From: Clostridiales bacterium | Lineage (GTDB): Bacteria; Bacillota; Clostridia; Christensenellales; Aristaeellaceae | Length of the DNA: 37,506 bases | Direction of reading: 5' to 3' | Assembly: GCA_024695415.1 (NCBI GenBank) | Contig: JAILIE010000015.1 | Location: 1 to 37,506 of the forward strand | Part shown: positions 23,800 to 31,956 of the stretch, in pieces | Numbering within the stretch: the first letter of the stretch is position 1 | Layout: every line of letters starts with the position of its first letter | Notes under the pieces: model-generated | The model's database searches: none | What the model was told of the DNA's origin: nothing | The model's input: only the letters and a program-made list of their open reading frames with translations | Position numbers and translations under genes: made by a program

Positions 23800-26700
23800 G
23801 AAGGAATCCAGACACCCAGGAAGCCCTCGGCGTTCCGGGAAGCCCGGTAGGTCCAGGTTTCCCCGCCGCGGCTGAAGGTCTGCTCAAAATGGTCGTTCCG
23901 GGGATTCAGGAAGAAGAGGGGTTCCCCGTCCGGACCGACCGGTGACTGTTCCCCGTCATTGTACAGCTGAATATTCCCGCCGGTGACGATGAAACGGGAA
24001 TCCGGGTTGCCCAGGAGCAGGCGCTCCCCGGCCAGGAGATCCCCGTGGATTTCGCCGCTTTCCACCCGCGTGACGCAGGAGCCGAGCAGACTGCCGAAGC
24101 CGACCACCCGGTTGCCTTCGCCGTGGACGCGGACCCGTGTGTTCCGGAAGCAGACGTCAGCCGTACCGCCGTAGGTGCCGACAGCGGCGCCGCTGTCGCA
24201 GTTGACGGAGGCCTGGAGGCTGCCGCCCTCGAAGGAAACGTCCGCGGTTCCGTTCAGCGTGCCGATGCCCGTGATCCGCTCGCAGCCGGAGGAAACCTCC
24301 ACACGGCCGGCGGAGCGGATGAACGCGTGGCCGGATACCGTGCCGATCAGCACGACTTCGTTGCCCTCGCCGTGGACGGTGAGGGAGGCGTCCGCCACAT
24401 CCGCCACGGCGTCGCCGCTGGCGGATCCCAGGCCAATGACGTTGATGCCGCTGGCGTTCAGGTTACAGTTCCCCCGCAGGAGGTGGATGCCGCTGCCGGC
24501 GCTCCGGCCGCCGCCCAGGCAGACGACCCGGTCTCCGGAGGAACGGACGGAAACGCTCCCGGCGCAGTCCAGGGTGATGGTGCCATAGGGATCATTGAAA
24601 TTCGCGCCAATACCGACGGAATAGTTCCGGTTGTTCAGGACCAGCAGGTTGCCGTCCCCGCGGATGGTCAGGGACGCGGTCGCCGGGACAAGGATGCCCT
24701 CCTTGGTCAGGGTGTTCATTCCCTTCAGGATGAGCGTGACATCGCTGTTGTTGCCCAGCTGGATCGTGGTTTCGACCGCGCCGCGGATACTGACGTTATC
24801 CAGCGTGATCTCGGCGCGCGCGTTGTCGGAAACCCGGAGGACCATGTCCACATTCTGGGACTTGTTGCCGGAAAGGGTATAGGTACCGGAATTCACCTGG
24901 AGGACGGTGACCTTCTGGAGGGCCAGTTCCACCACGTCCGCGACGTCGCCGTCCTGCAGGGTATGGACGACGGTGGAGCTGTTGTAGCGGGCGGCCTGCA
25001 GGTTCGCCTTCAGGATCTCATTCCGGACGGTATCGTTGAGCGCGGGAAGCGGTTCCGGGGCGGGTCGACCGGTGTAGAAGCCCTGGATCAGGTCGACACC
25101 GTATTCGATGACCGTCCGCAGTTCCTCAGGCGTTTCCACGCCCTCGGCCAGCGCCTTGATACCGTTCTGGTGCGCGAAATTGATGGTATTCCGGACGAAC
25201 ATCTGGCGGTTGCTGTCCCGGTAGATACCGGAGATCAGCCCGCGGTCGATCTTGATGATGTTCGGGGCATAGCGGAGCAGGTTGACGATGTTGCTGTGGC
25301 CGGTGCCGTAATCGTCAATGGCGATCTGGACATGACCGCCCGGATGGCTCAGCTGCTTGATGCGGCTGAGCTCTTCGTCGGAAGTCGCATTTTCTTCCGT
25401 CAGCTCGAAGACGAAACAGTCCAGCCAGCTGCCGAAGCGCTCCTTGACGAGGCGGCAGTCCGCATCGTTCAGGAAGTAGCCGGGAATGGTGTTGATGAAC
25501 AGCTTGCAGCCGTGGAAATCCGCGTAGTTCCGGACATAATGGTCCATGATGCCGAAGAAGGTGATATGCTCCACCTCGTAAAGGTGGTTGTATTCCCGGG
25601 CGGTGGCCAGGATATCCAGGGGCGACATGTTGATCAGCTTGTCCGTGCGCATCAGCGCCTCATAGGCGCAGATAATGCCGGTGCGCGCGTCCACGATCGG
25701 CTGGAAGTAATACTGGAAGAGGTTCTTGTCGATCAGGAGACTGAAACTGTTGTACATGCCGGCTGTGCCCTGTTCCCGCCGGATATCGAGGCGGTTGCCG
25801 TCCCGCAGGCGGTTCAGGTACAGTTCGCCCATGGCCATGCGGACCAGGTTTTCCAGGGACGCGTTTTCCCAGCCGGGCTCCACGGTGGTGGAACCGAAGC
25901 TGACCTCCAGGAAATACGGTTTTTCATGGCCGACGTTCCAGGCGTTGATTTCCCGCTGGAGCGCGGCGGAACTCCGGCTGACGGCGGCGGAAAGCGCTTC
26001 CGGATCCGCGTCCAGGTTCAGCACGGCAAACTGGTCTTCGCTCACCCGGGCAATCGTATGCGCTTCCGGATTCGCGCCGCGGAGGGCTTCGGCGACGGCC
26101 CGGACGATTTCCTCGGTCTCGGCCATGCCGTAATGTTCATAGATGTAGGAGAAGCGCGAGATGGCATAGATGGAGAAGGCCATGGCGCGCCGGTGGTTTT
26201 CCGGATCGGCGGAAAGCGCCTCGAAGCGGCGGGTCAGCCCCTTCAGGTTATTCAGGCCGGCGGTGGAGTCCAGGTACAGGTTGTTTTCCAGGTGGGCCAG
26301 CAGCTGGTTCTGGCGGCAGCGGCCGATCTGGATCGAGAAAATCAGGTTCAGCACGTCGGACAGGCGCTTGATCATCTGGAAATCCGCGGACAGATCGCTG
26401 CTGTGGACCGCGTAGTATCCGCCGACGAGGCGGTCGGAATGGACGATATTCAGGATGGTGGCGCCGTCGGCTTCCTCATTCGGGATGGGCATGTCCTTCC
26501 GGTAGACACGGCGGAAGACCAGGGGCTGCCCGGGCGCGCGGTAGGGAACGGCCAGGAATTCCTCCTCCAGGGAAGAGACGGTATATTCCGCGTCCGGGTC
26601 GTCCTCCAGGAGGCTCCGGTTCATGTACAGCACCGAATCCGGCAGGAGCAGGGCGGAAAGCTTTTCCAGGATTTCATGGATATCCGTCAGCTCCAGCAGT

Positions 26701-27662
26701 TCCTCCACGGTGTAGTACAGGACGTTTTCATGGTTGAAGAGGGCTTCCGCCTGGCGGAAGGAATGCAGCGCGCTGAAGCGCGGATGGGTGACCCCGGGGC
26801 ATCCGCAGGATTCGGAAAGCACCGCCCGGTAGGGATGCCGGTACACCGCCTCAAGTTCGCGGCCGGCCTGGTAGTCCCCGATCAGCTTCAGGACCAGGTC
26901 CGCAAGCTCGCCCGGGTTGCTGTTGCAGGTGGTCAGCTGGGGATGCACGAGATAGGCGGTGGGCGTTCCGTCAAAACCGGTGACGATGACGTCCTCCGGA
27001 ACGCGGATGCCGTGGGCCTTCAGCTCGTCACAGACAGAGGCGGCCATGCTGTCGTTGGCGCAGAGGATGGCGCCGGGCAGCCGGGACCGCCCGCTGATCA
27101 GGCCGCGGACGATCTCCGCGGCGACCGGATCGAGGTAGTTGCCGTAGGCGACGTTTTCCTCCTTCCAGGGGAGGCCGGCCTCCTCCAGCACCTCCCGGTA
27201 GCAGCGGAGACGGAGCTTTGAATTGTCTTCGTCCGGCAGGCCGGCGATATAGAATGTATCCCGGACATGGTGGTCCATGATGACATGGCGGAGGATCTGT
27301 TTATAGGGTTCGGCATAGTCGTCCACCACGCTGACGCAGTCATCCCGGACGCCGCCCAGGTAGAACGCGGGAATGCCCTCCTCCTTCGCGCAGCGGGCCA
27401 TCCGCTCCAGCAGCGGGAAGTCGTAGAGGTTTTCATGGAGCATGATGAGGGCGCAGAGGCGGTCGTAGCGGATCATGTCATAGATGCAGCCGGTGACGTT
27501 GTTTCCCCGCTGGAACCAGTAATAGTCCAGGGAACTGTTGAACACGACAATGCCGAGCCCTTTCGCCCGGGCAGCCCGGTCGAGCTCGCTGACCAGATCC
27601 GTTTTCAGAAAGGTATGCGCCTGGGAAAGGCATATACCGATCAGTTTTCGCTTCTCCGCCAT
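23781..27662 (-). CDS. c-di-GMP phosphodiesterase: LacI-type sensor, degenerate GGDEF, EAL, beta-helix
   Basis: A 1293-residue protein. Residues about 1-285 match periplasmic-binding-protein-like LacI sensor domains (ligand type unknown) but lack the LacI DNA-binding helix-turn-helix. A linker of about 320-460 may be GAF-like. About 470-620 is a GGDEF domain whose motif reads SEDQF, so it is probably inactive and may bind GTP. About 650-867 is an EAL domain with YEALMR, FINTIP, ELTEEN, IDDYGTGHSN, IKIDRG, AEGVET and LIQGFY, all expected catalytic residues. From about 885 to 1240 repeats rich in G, N, T and V (for example VLRVSDNARAEITLDNVSIRG, split as VLRVSDNARA and EITLDNVSIRG) resemble the carbohydrate-binding beta-helix of PF14262. 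No signal peptide or membrane segment is seen. AAGGAG precedes the start. Confidence 0.9.
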   Translation of the reverse strand: MAEKRKLIGICLSQAHTFLKTDLVSELDRAARAKGLGIVVFNSSLDYYWFQRGNNVTGCIYDMIRYDRLCALIMLHENLYDFPLLERMARCAKEEGIPAFYLGGVRDDCVSVVDDYAEPYKQILRHVIMDHHVRDTFYIAGLPDEDNSKLRLRCYREVLEEAGLPWKEENVAYGNYLDPVAAEIVRGLISGRSRLPGAILCANDSMAASVCDELKAHGIRVPEDVIVTGFDGTPTAYLVHPQLTTCNSNPGELADLVLKLIGDYQAGRELEAVYRHPYRAVLSESCGCPGVTHPRFSALHSFRQAEALFNHENVLYYTVEELLELTDIHEILEKLSALLLPDSVLYMNRSLLEDDPDAEYTVSSLEEEFLAVPYRAPGQPLVFRRVYRKDMPIPNEEADGATILNIVHSDRLVGGYYAVHSSDLSADFQMIKRLSDVLNLIFSIQIGRCRQNQLLAHLENNLYLDSTAGLNNLKGLTRRFEALSADPENHRRAMAFSIYAISRFSYIYEHYGMAETEEIVRAVAEALRGANPEAHTIARVSEDQFAVLNLDADPEALSAAVSRSSAALQREINAWNVGHEKPYFLEVSFGSTTVEPGWENASLENLVRMAMGELYLNRLRDGNRLDIRREQGTAGMYNSFSLLIDKNLFQYYFQPIVDARTGIICAYEALMRTDKLINMSPLDILATAREYNHLYEVEHITFFGIMDHYVRNYADFHGCKLFINTIPGYFLNDADCRLVKERFGSWLDCFVFELTEENATSDEELSRIKQLSHPGGHVQIAIDDYGTGHSNIVNLLRYAPNIIKIDRGLISGIYRDSNRQMFVRNTINFAHQNGIKALAEGVETPEELRTVIEYGVDLIQGFYTGRPAPEPLPALNDTVRNEILKANLQAARYNSSTVVHTLQDGDVADVVELALQKVTVLQVNSGTYTLSGNKSQNVDMVLRVSDNARAEITLDNVSIRGAVETTIQLGNNSDVTLILKGMNTLTKEGILVPATASLTIRGDGNLLVLNNRNYSVGIGANFNDPYGTITLDCAGSVSVRSSGDRVVCLGGGRSAGSGIHLLRGNCNLNASGINVIGLGSASGDAVADVADASLTVHGEGNEVVLIGTVSGHAFIRSAGRVEVSSGCERITGIGTLNGTADVSFEGGSLQASVNCDSGAAVGTYGGTADVCFRNTRVRVHGEGNRVVGFGSLLGSCVTRVESGEIHGDLLAGERLLLGNPDSRFIVTGGNIQLYNDGEQSPVGPDGEPLFFLNPRNDHFEQTFSRGGETWTYRASRNAEGFLGVWIPSQPSAQ

Positions 27663-27709
27663 GGGATCCGCTCCTTCCGCACGGTGAGGGGATGTCGTTT
27701 CTGTCCGGA

Positions 27710-27739
27710 ATTATACCATATCCATATATAAAAAGTAAA
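27710..27739 (-). promoter_or_regulatory. Sigma-A promoter for the phosphodiesterase gene
   Basis: On the minus strand, TTTACT (27734-27739) and TATAAT (27710-27715) have an 18-bp spacer, with the gene start at 27662. Confidence 0.65.
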
Positions 27740-27742
27740 TCG

Positions 27743-27771
27743 TTGCGTATGGAAGGAAAGTAGGTTATACT
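27743..27771 (+). promoter_or_regulatory. Sigma-A promoter for queT
   Basis: TTGCGT (27743-27748) and TATACT (27766-27771) with a 17-bp spacer; transcription would begin near 27778, immediately before the riboswitch. Confidence 0.75.
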
Positions 27772-27777
27772 GCCATT

Positions 27778-27853
27778 GCGCGTATCGCGCGCGGCGAGTT
27801 CGAAACCTTCCTCGCCGGGGAGGGGCAATCCTCCCCAGATCAAAACTAAAGGA
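27778..27853 (+). promoter_or_regulatory. Candidate preQ1 riboswitch before queT
   Basis: Stem P1 GGCGAG/CTCGCC (27793-27798, 27811-27816) closes a loop holding CCTT (27806-27809). A second hairpin GGGGAGG/CCTCCCC (27817-27836) is inserted, then the tail CAAAACTAAAGGA. CCTT can pair with AAGG (27849-27852), making an H-type pseudoknot that hides the SD. The A-rich AAAACTAA tail is typical of preQ1 aptamers. The extra hairpin is reminiscent of class III, known before queT genes in related Clostridia, but class I is possible. Ligand binding would lower translation of queT. Confidence 0.65.
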
Positions 27854-27865
27854 CGGTAACTGAAT

Positions 27866-28354
27866 ATGAGAAAGAACCCGGCTCTTGCAATGGCAACCGG
27901 CGGCATTATCGCCGCCCTGTATGTGGCACTGACCTTTGTGTCCCAGGCTTTCGGCATGGCGAGCGGCGTCATCCAGGTGCGGCTTTCCGAAGCGCTGACG
28001 ATCCTGCCCTGCTTCACGGCTGCCGCCGTCCCGGGACTGAGCATCGGATGCGTGCTGGCGAACCTGCTGACGGGCTGCGCTCCGTGGGATGTGGTGTTCG
28101 GCAGCGTCGCGACGCTGATCGGCGCGGTGGGCACCCGGATGATGAAGAACCATGTCGGCTGGGCGTGGATCCCGCCGGTTTTGAGCAACACCATTATTAT
28201 TCCCTTCGTGCTTCAGCGGGTATACGGCGTGCCGGACGCCTGGTGGTTCCTGGCACTGACGGTCGGCGCGGGCGAACTGATCAGCTGCGGCCTGATCGGA
28301 ATCCTGGTGGCGAAGACGGCAAGCCGGATTCCCCAGCTCAGCGCCAACGGCTGA
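27866..28354 (+). CDS. queT: QueT-type queuosine-precursor ECF transporter S component
   Basis: A 162-residue membrane protein with about five hydrophobic segments. Family signatures are GGIIAALYVALTF, IQVRLSEALTILP, GLSIGCVLANLLTG and FGSVATLIGA. QueT binds preQ1 or a related deazaguanine and, with the shared ECF ATPases and EcfT (not in this window), imports it for queuosine in tRNA. The candidate riboswitch upstream supports the ligand. AAGGA at 27849-27853 is the only SD, 12 bases before ATG, a little long, and it sits in the riboswitch tail. Confidence 0.9.
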   Translation: MRKNPALAMATGGIIAALYVALTFVSQAFGMASGVIQVRLSEALTILPCFTAAAVPGLSIGCVLANLLTGCAPWDVVFGSVATLIGAVGTRMMKNHVGWAWIPPVLSNTIIIPFVLQRVYGVPDAWWFLALTVGAGELISCGLIGILVAKTASRIPQLSANG

Positions 28355-28376
28355 CAGAACAAAGAAAAAACGGTTC

Positions 28377-28445
28377 GCGCCCCTTCCGGAGATTGACACG
28401 GACCCCTGCCGGATGTATGCTCATGCTGATATCCGAAAGGGGCGC
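28377..28445. promoter_or_regulatory. Inverted repeat bracketing the aromatic-operon promoter
   Basis: GCGCCCCTTCCGG (28377-28389) and CCGAAAGGGGCGC (28433-28445) are inverted copies (12 of 13 positions), flanking the -35, -10 and start site. It may be an operator or chance; its role is unknown. Confidence 0.35.
28393..28421 (+). promoter_or_regulatory. Sigma-A promoter of the aromatic operon
   Basis: TTGACA (28393-28398) and TATGCT (28416-28421) have a 17-bp spacer. Transcription would start near 28428 and give a leader of about 150 bases before the attenuator ends. Confidence 0.8.
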
Positions 28446-28451
28446 TGACCG

Positions 28452-28514
28452 ATGAAGGGTTATTCCTATTATTTTACCGGAGCGATGGATGAACGCCGAG
28501 ACGCTTCCGTCTGA
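28452..28514 (+). CDS. Tyrosine-rich leader peptide of the aromatic operon
   Basis: A 20-codon open frame beginning MKGYSYYFTG, with three Tyr and one Phe codon within five positions (28461-28475). An SD-like AAAGGGG lies about 9 bases before the ATG. It stops at TGA 28512-28514, 24 bases before the terminator stem. Nothing else about it looks like a functional protein. In classical attenuation, ribosomes stall on such codons when charged tRNA is scarce. This small gene is too short to be found by usual gene length limits. The reading frame is certain; its function is inferred from position and content. Confidence 0.7.
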   Translation: MKGYSYYFTGAMDERRDASV

Positions 28515-28545
28515 GACGGAAAGCCGGGGCTGAAACATCCACCGC
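28482..28545 (+). promoter_or_regulatory. Possible antiterminator of the aromatic-operon attenuator
   Basis: GCGATGGATG (28482-28491), just after the Tyr codons, can pair with CATCCACCGC (28536-28545) at 9 of 10 positions (one A-C mismatch). That pairing would use the 5' arm of the terminator, so the two structures exclude each other. A separate small hairpin TTCCGTC/GACGGAA (28505-28521) surrounds the leader stop codon. Confidence 0.55.
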
Positions 28546-28576
28546 TTCTTCTGCGTACAGGAACGGTGGTTTTTTT
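28539..28576 (+). terminator. Attenuator terminator before aroB
   Basis: CCACCG (28539-28544) pairs with CGGTGG (28564-28569), with inner TTC/GAA and CTG/CAG pairs, followed by seven T (28570-28576). It lies between the leader peptide and aroB, so it can end transcription of the operon early. Confidence 0.85.
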
Positions 28577-28600
28577 ATGGGGAAGGGAGCTGGAAACGCC

Positions 28601-29617
28601 ATGGTGACCATCCGGATGGAGCTGGGAAAAGACAGCTATGACATCCTGCTCGGGCGGGGAATCCTGGACCGGGCGGGAGAACTCCTGAACCTGGAGCGGA
28701 AAGTACTGGTCGTGACGGACGACGGCGTGCCGGAGGAATACGCGGAAACGGTCGCCTCGGCCTGCCGGGAGGCGCGGATCCTGCGCCTTGAGCAGGGGGA
28801 AAGCCACAAGAACTTCGACAGCTACCGCCGGATCATGGAGGAAATGCTGGATTTCGGAATGAGCCGGGAGGACTGCGTGGCGGCGGTCGGCGGCGGCGTT
28901 CCGGGAGATATGGCCGGATTCGCCGCGGCCACATATATGCGGGGCGTGGACTTCTACAACATCCCGACCACCGTGCTTTCCCAGGTGGATTCCTCGATCG
29001 GCGGAAAGACGGCGATCGATTTAAACGGCGTCAAGAATATCGTCGGCGCGTTCCACCAGCCCCGGCGCGTGCTGATCGACCCGGATACGCTGCGGACCCT
29101 GCCGCCGCGGCAGACTGCCAACGGCCTGGCGGAGGCCGTCAAGATGGCCGCCTGCTTCGACGCGGAGGGCTTTGAACTGTTTGAAAAGGGCGACATTCCG
29201 GGGAACATGGACCGGATCATCGAAGGGGCCCTGCGGATCAAGAAGCGGGTGGTGGAAGAGGACGAGAAAGAGCACGGGCTCCGGCGCGCGCTGAACTTCG
29301 GCCATACGCTGGGGCACGGAATTGAGAGCCTGCACGACGAGAACGGCCTGTACCACGGGGAATGCGTGGCGCTGGGCATGCTGCCGATGTGCTCGGGCAG
29401 CGCGCGGGCGCGGCTGAAGAGGGTGCTGGAGGAACTGGGGCTGCCGACCGTGTGCGGCGCGGACCCGGAAAAGGTGATGGCGGCCGTCACGCACGACAAG
29501 AAGGCCACGGGAGACCGGATCCGGGCGGTGACGGTGGAGGAAATCGGCACATGCGAGATCCGGGAGATGACCGCGGCGGAGCTGCGGAGCCGGTACTGCG
29601 AATGGTATCATCTGTGA
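28601..29617 (+). CDS. aroB: 3-dehydroquinate synthase
   Basis: A 338-residue NAD- and metal-dependent enzyme converting DAHP to 3-dehydroquinate, step two of the shikimate pathway. Seen: nucleotide region AVGGGVPGDMAGFAAATYMRG (a core GGGVPGDMAGF), STTVLSQ-type stretch IPTTVLSQVDSSIGGKTAID, and the metal histidines in NFGHTLGHGIE and YHGECVALGM. I use ATG 28601, since the ATG at 28577 directly abuts the T-run of the attenuator and adds eight atypical residues; the SD is GGGAG in the sequence between them. It is first in the aromatic operon, 18 bases before aroC. Confidence 0.95.
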   Translation: MVTIRMELGKDSYDILLGRGILDRAGELLNLERKVLVVTDDGVPEEYAETVASACREARILRLEQGESHKNFDSYRRIMEEMLDFGMSREDCVAAVGGGVPGDMAGFAAATYMRGVDFYNIPTTVLSQVDSSIGGKTAIDLNGVKNIVGAFHQPRRVLIDPDTLRTLPPRQTANGLAEAVKMAACFDAEGFELFEKGDIPGNMDRIIEGALRIKKRVVEEDEKEHGLRRALNFGHTLGHGIESLHDENGLYHGECVALGMLPMCSGSARARLKRVLEELGLPTVCGADPEKVMAAVTHDKKATGDRIRAVTVEEIGTCEIREMTAAELRSRYCEWYHL

Positions 29618-29635
29618 GAAGCGGAGGATGACAGC

Positions 29636-30730
29636 GTGAAGAACACATTCGGGAACAGCGTGACGGTGACCCTGTTCGGCGAGAGCCACGGGCCGGAAAT
29701 CGGCGCGGTGCTGGACGGGCTGGCGGCCGGAATCCCGGTGGACGAGGCGTTCATCGGAAAGCGGCTGGCGCTGCGCCGGCCGGCGGGGAAGATTTCCACC
29801 GCGCGGCAGGAGGCGGATCCCTTCCGGATCGTGAGCGGCGTATTCGAGGGAAAAACCACCGGCACACCGCTGACGATCCTGATTCCCAACAGCGATACCC
29901 GCAGCGGGGACTATGCCCGCGGACCGGTCCGGCCGGGGCACGCGGATTACACCGCGCATATCCGCTACCAGGGGTTTGAGGACTACCGGGGCGGCGGCCA
30001 TTTCAGCGGGCGGATCACCGCGGCGCTGACCGCGGCCGGGGCAATTGCCCTGTCCGCGCTGGAAGGGAAGGAAATCCGGATCGGAACGCATATCGCCCGC
30101 TGCGCGGGCATCGACGACGCGCCGTTCTCCGACGATCCGGAGGCGGATATCCGGAAGCTGAACGCGCTTTCCTTCGCGGTGCTCGACGAGCGGCAGGGGG
30201 AGAAAATGCGCCGGGCCGTGGAACAGGCCGCGGCGGACGGAGACAGCGTCGGCGGCGTCCTGGAGACGGTCGTCACCGGCATGCCGGCCGGCGCCGGCGA
30301 ACCCTGGTTTGACACGATCGAAGGGGAGCTGGCCCACGCGCTTTTCTCGATTCCGGCGGTGAAGGGCGTCGAGTTCGGCGACGGGTTCGGCCTGGCGGAC
30401 ATGCGGGGAAGCGAAGCCAACGATCCCTTCGTGATCCGGAACGGGAGGACGGAAACGCTGACCAACCATAACGGCGGGATCAACGGCGGCATCAGCAACG
30501 GCATGCCGATCCGCTTCCGCTGCGCCGTGAAGCCGACGCCGTCCATCCGGAAGGAGCAGCGGACGGTGAACATCGCCGAAGGCCGGGAGGAGACGCTGGC
30601 GATCGGCGGACGGCACGATCCGGCCATCGTCCACCGCGCGCGGGCGGTGGCGGACAGCGTCACCGCGCTGGTGCTGCTGGATATCCTGGCCCAGCGCTTC
30701 GGAACGGACTGGATTCGGGGGAACGTATGA
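29636..30730 (+). CDS. aroC: Chorismate synthase
   Basis: A 364-residue FMN-dependent enzyme that makes chorismate from EPSP, the seventh step of the pathway. Family signatures include GNSVTVTLFGESHGPEIG, RPGHADYT, FEDYRGGGHFSGR (aroC signature region), and NHNGGINGGISNG near residue 280-292. The start is GTG at 29636, with GGAGG 8 bases upstream. Its stop codon overlaps the aroE/K start by four bases (ATGA), a translational coupling arrangement. It needs reduced FMN supplied from elsewhere. Confidence 0.96.
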   Translation: MKNTFGNSVTVTLFGESHGPEIGAVLDGLAAGIPVDEAFIGKRLALRRPAGKISTARQEADPFRIVSGVFEGKTTGTPLTILIPNSDTRSGDYARGPVRPGHADYTAHIRYQGFEDYRGGGHFSGRITAALTAAGAIALSALEGKEIRIGTHIARCAGIDDAPFSDDPEADIRKLNALSFAVLDERQGEKMRRAVEQAAADGDSVGGVLETVVTGMPAGAGEPWFDTIEGELAHALFSIPAVKGVEFGDGFGLADMRGSEANDPFVIRNGRTETLTNHNGGINGGISNGMPIRFRCAVKPTPSIRKEQRTVNIAEGREETLAIGGRHDPAIVHRARAVADSVTALVLLDILAQRFGTDWIRGNV

Positions 30731-31956
30731 TTTACGGACTGATCGGGGAACATCTGGGGCACAGCTTTTCGGCGGTGATCCATGGGCAGATCGGGCGGGA
30801 ACCCTATGAGCTGCTGGAACTGGCGCCGCAGGAGCTGGAAACCTTCCTGCGGGACAGGGAGTTCCGGGGAATCAACGTGACGATTCCCTACAAGCAGGCG
30901 GTGATCCCCTGCCTGGACGAGGTCAGCGAGACCGCCCGGGAGATCGGCGCGGTGAACACCATCGTGAACCGGGAGGGGCGGCTGGTTGGCGACAATACGG
31001 ACCTGGAAGGGATCACGAAGCTGATCCTCCGGGTCTGTCCGGACCTGAAGGGGCGGAAGACCCTGGTCCTCGGCACCGGCGGAACCAGCCGGACCGCGGT
31101 ATACGCCGCGCGCCGGCTGGGCGCGGATCCTGTGATCCGGGTCAGCCGGACCGCCCGGGAAGGCGCGGTCAGCTACGCGGACGCCCTGCGGGACCACCGG
31201 GACGCGGAGATCATCATCAACACGACGCCCTGCGGCATGTATCCGAATTCGGGGGAAGCTCCGCTGGAACTGGAGGGATTCGACCGGCTGGCCGGCGTGG
31301 TGGACGTGATTTACAACCCCCTGAGGACGAAACTGGTGCTGGAGGCGCGCCGGCGCGGCATTCCCGCCGAGGGCGGGCTGTATATGCTGGTGGCCCAGGC
31401 GGTGCGCGCCGCGGAGATCTTCCGGAATACGGAGTATCCGGCGGAGATGACGGAGCGCATTTACCGCAGCCTGCTCCGGGAGAAGGAGAACATCGTGCTG
31501 ACCGGGATGCCGGGCAGCGGCAAGAGCGTGGTGTCCGCGGCGCTGGAGGAAATCACCGGGCGCCCGGCCGTGGATACGGACCGGCTGATCGTGGAGAAGG
31601 CGGGCATGGAGATCCCGGAGATCTTCCGCCGCTTCGGGGAGAAGCACTTCCGGGACCTGGAGAGCGAGGTCATCCGGGAACTGGCGCCGGACGGAGGACG
31701 GATTATTTCCACGGGCGGCGGCGCGGTGCTCCGGGCGGAGAACGTGGAAGCCCTGCGGATGAACGGCCGGCTGTTCCTGCTGGACCGGCCGCTGGACGAG
31801 CTGCTGCCGACCGACGACCGGCCGCTGGCGGATTCCCGGGAAAAGATCGAAAGACTGTACCGGGAGCGGACGCCGGTGTACCGCGCGTCGGCGGACGAGG
31901 TGGTTCCGGTGGCGGGAACGCCGGAGAATGTGGCAAAGGAGATAATATCCAGATGA
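30727..31956 (+). CDS. aroE/aroK: Shikimate dehydrogenase-shikimate kinase fusion
   Basis: A 409-residue bifunctional protein for two consecutive steps. Residues about 1-250 are shikimate dehydrogenase: GEHLGHSFSAVIHG (shikimate binding), K56 in TIPYKQA and D92 in GDNTDLEG (catalytic pair), and NADP motif GTGGTSRTAVYAA. Residues about 255-409 are shikimate kinase: Walker A GMPGSGKS near 260, DTDRLI, and STGGGAV. Fusion of aroE with aroK is uncommon in bacteria, though other pathway fusions are known. It overlaps aroC by four bases at the start and aroQ by four bases at the end (start of aroQ at 31953). Confidence 0.95.
   Translation: MIYGLIGEHLGHSFSAVIHGQIGREPYELLELAPQELETFLRDREFRGINVTIPYKQAVIPCLDEVSETAREIGAVNTIVNREGRLVGDNTDLEGITKLILRVCPDLKGRKTLVLGTGGTSRTAVYAARRLGADPVIRVSRTAREGAVSYADALRDHRDAEIIINTTPCGMYPNSGEAPLELEGFDRLAGVVDVIYNPLRTKLVLEARRRGIPAEGGLYMLVAQAVRAAEIFRNTEYPAEMTERIYRSLLREKENIVLTGMPGSGKSVVSAALEEITGRPAVDTDRLIVEKAGMEIPEIFRRFGEKHFRDLESEVIRELAPDGGRIISTGGGAVLRAENVEALRMNGRLFLLDRPLDELLPTDDRPLADSREKIERLYRERTPVYRASADEVVPVAGTPENVAKEIISR

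Noticed and set aside
24045..27221. A 1058-codon open frame on the plus strand opposite the phosphodiesterase gene
   Set aside because: It has no domain motifs, is antisense to clear EAL and sensor motifs, and is explained by GC-rich codon use.
28377..28445. Phase-variable (invertible) promoter
   Set aside because: The interval between arms is only about 43 bases, far shorter than usual invertible segments, and no recombinase gene is nearby.
28378..28576. T-box riboswitch for the aromatic operon
   Set aside because: No T-box sequence or antiterminator pattern was found; a leader-peptide attenuator fits better.
28577..28600. ATG at 28577 as the start of aroB
   Set aside because: It abuts the T-run of the attenuator and adds eight residues not typical of AroB; 28601 is preferred.
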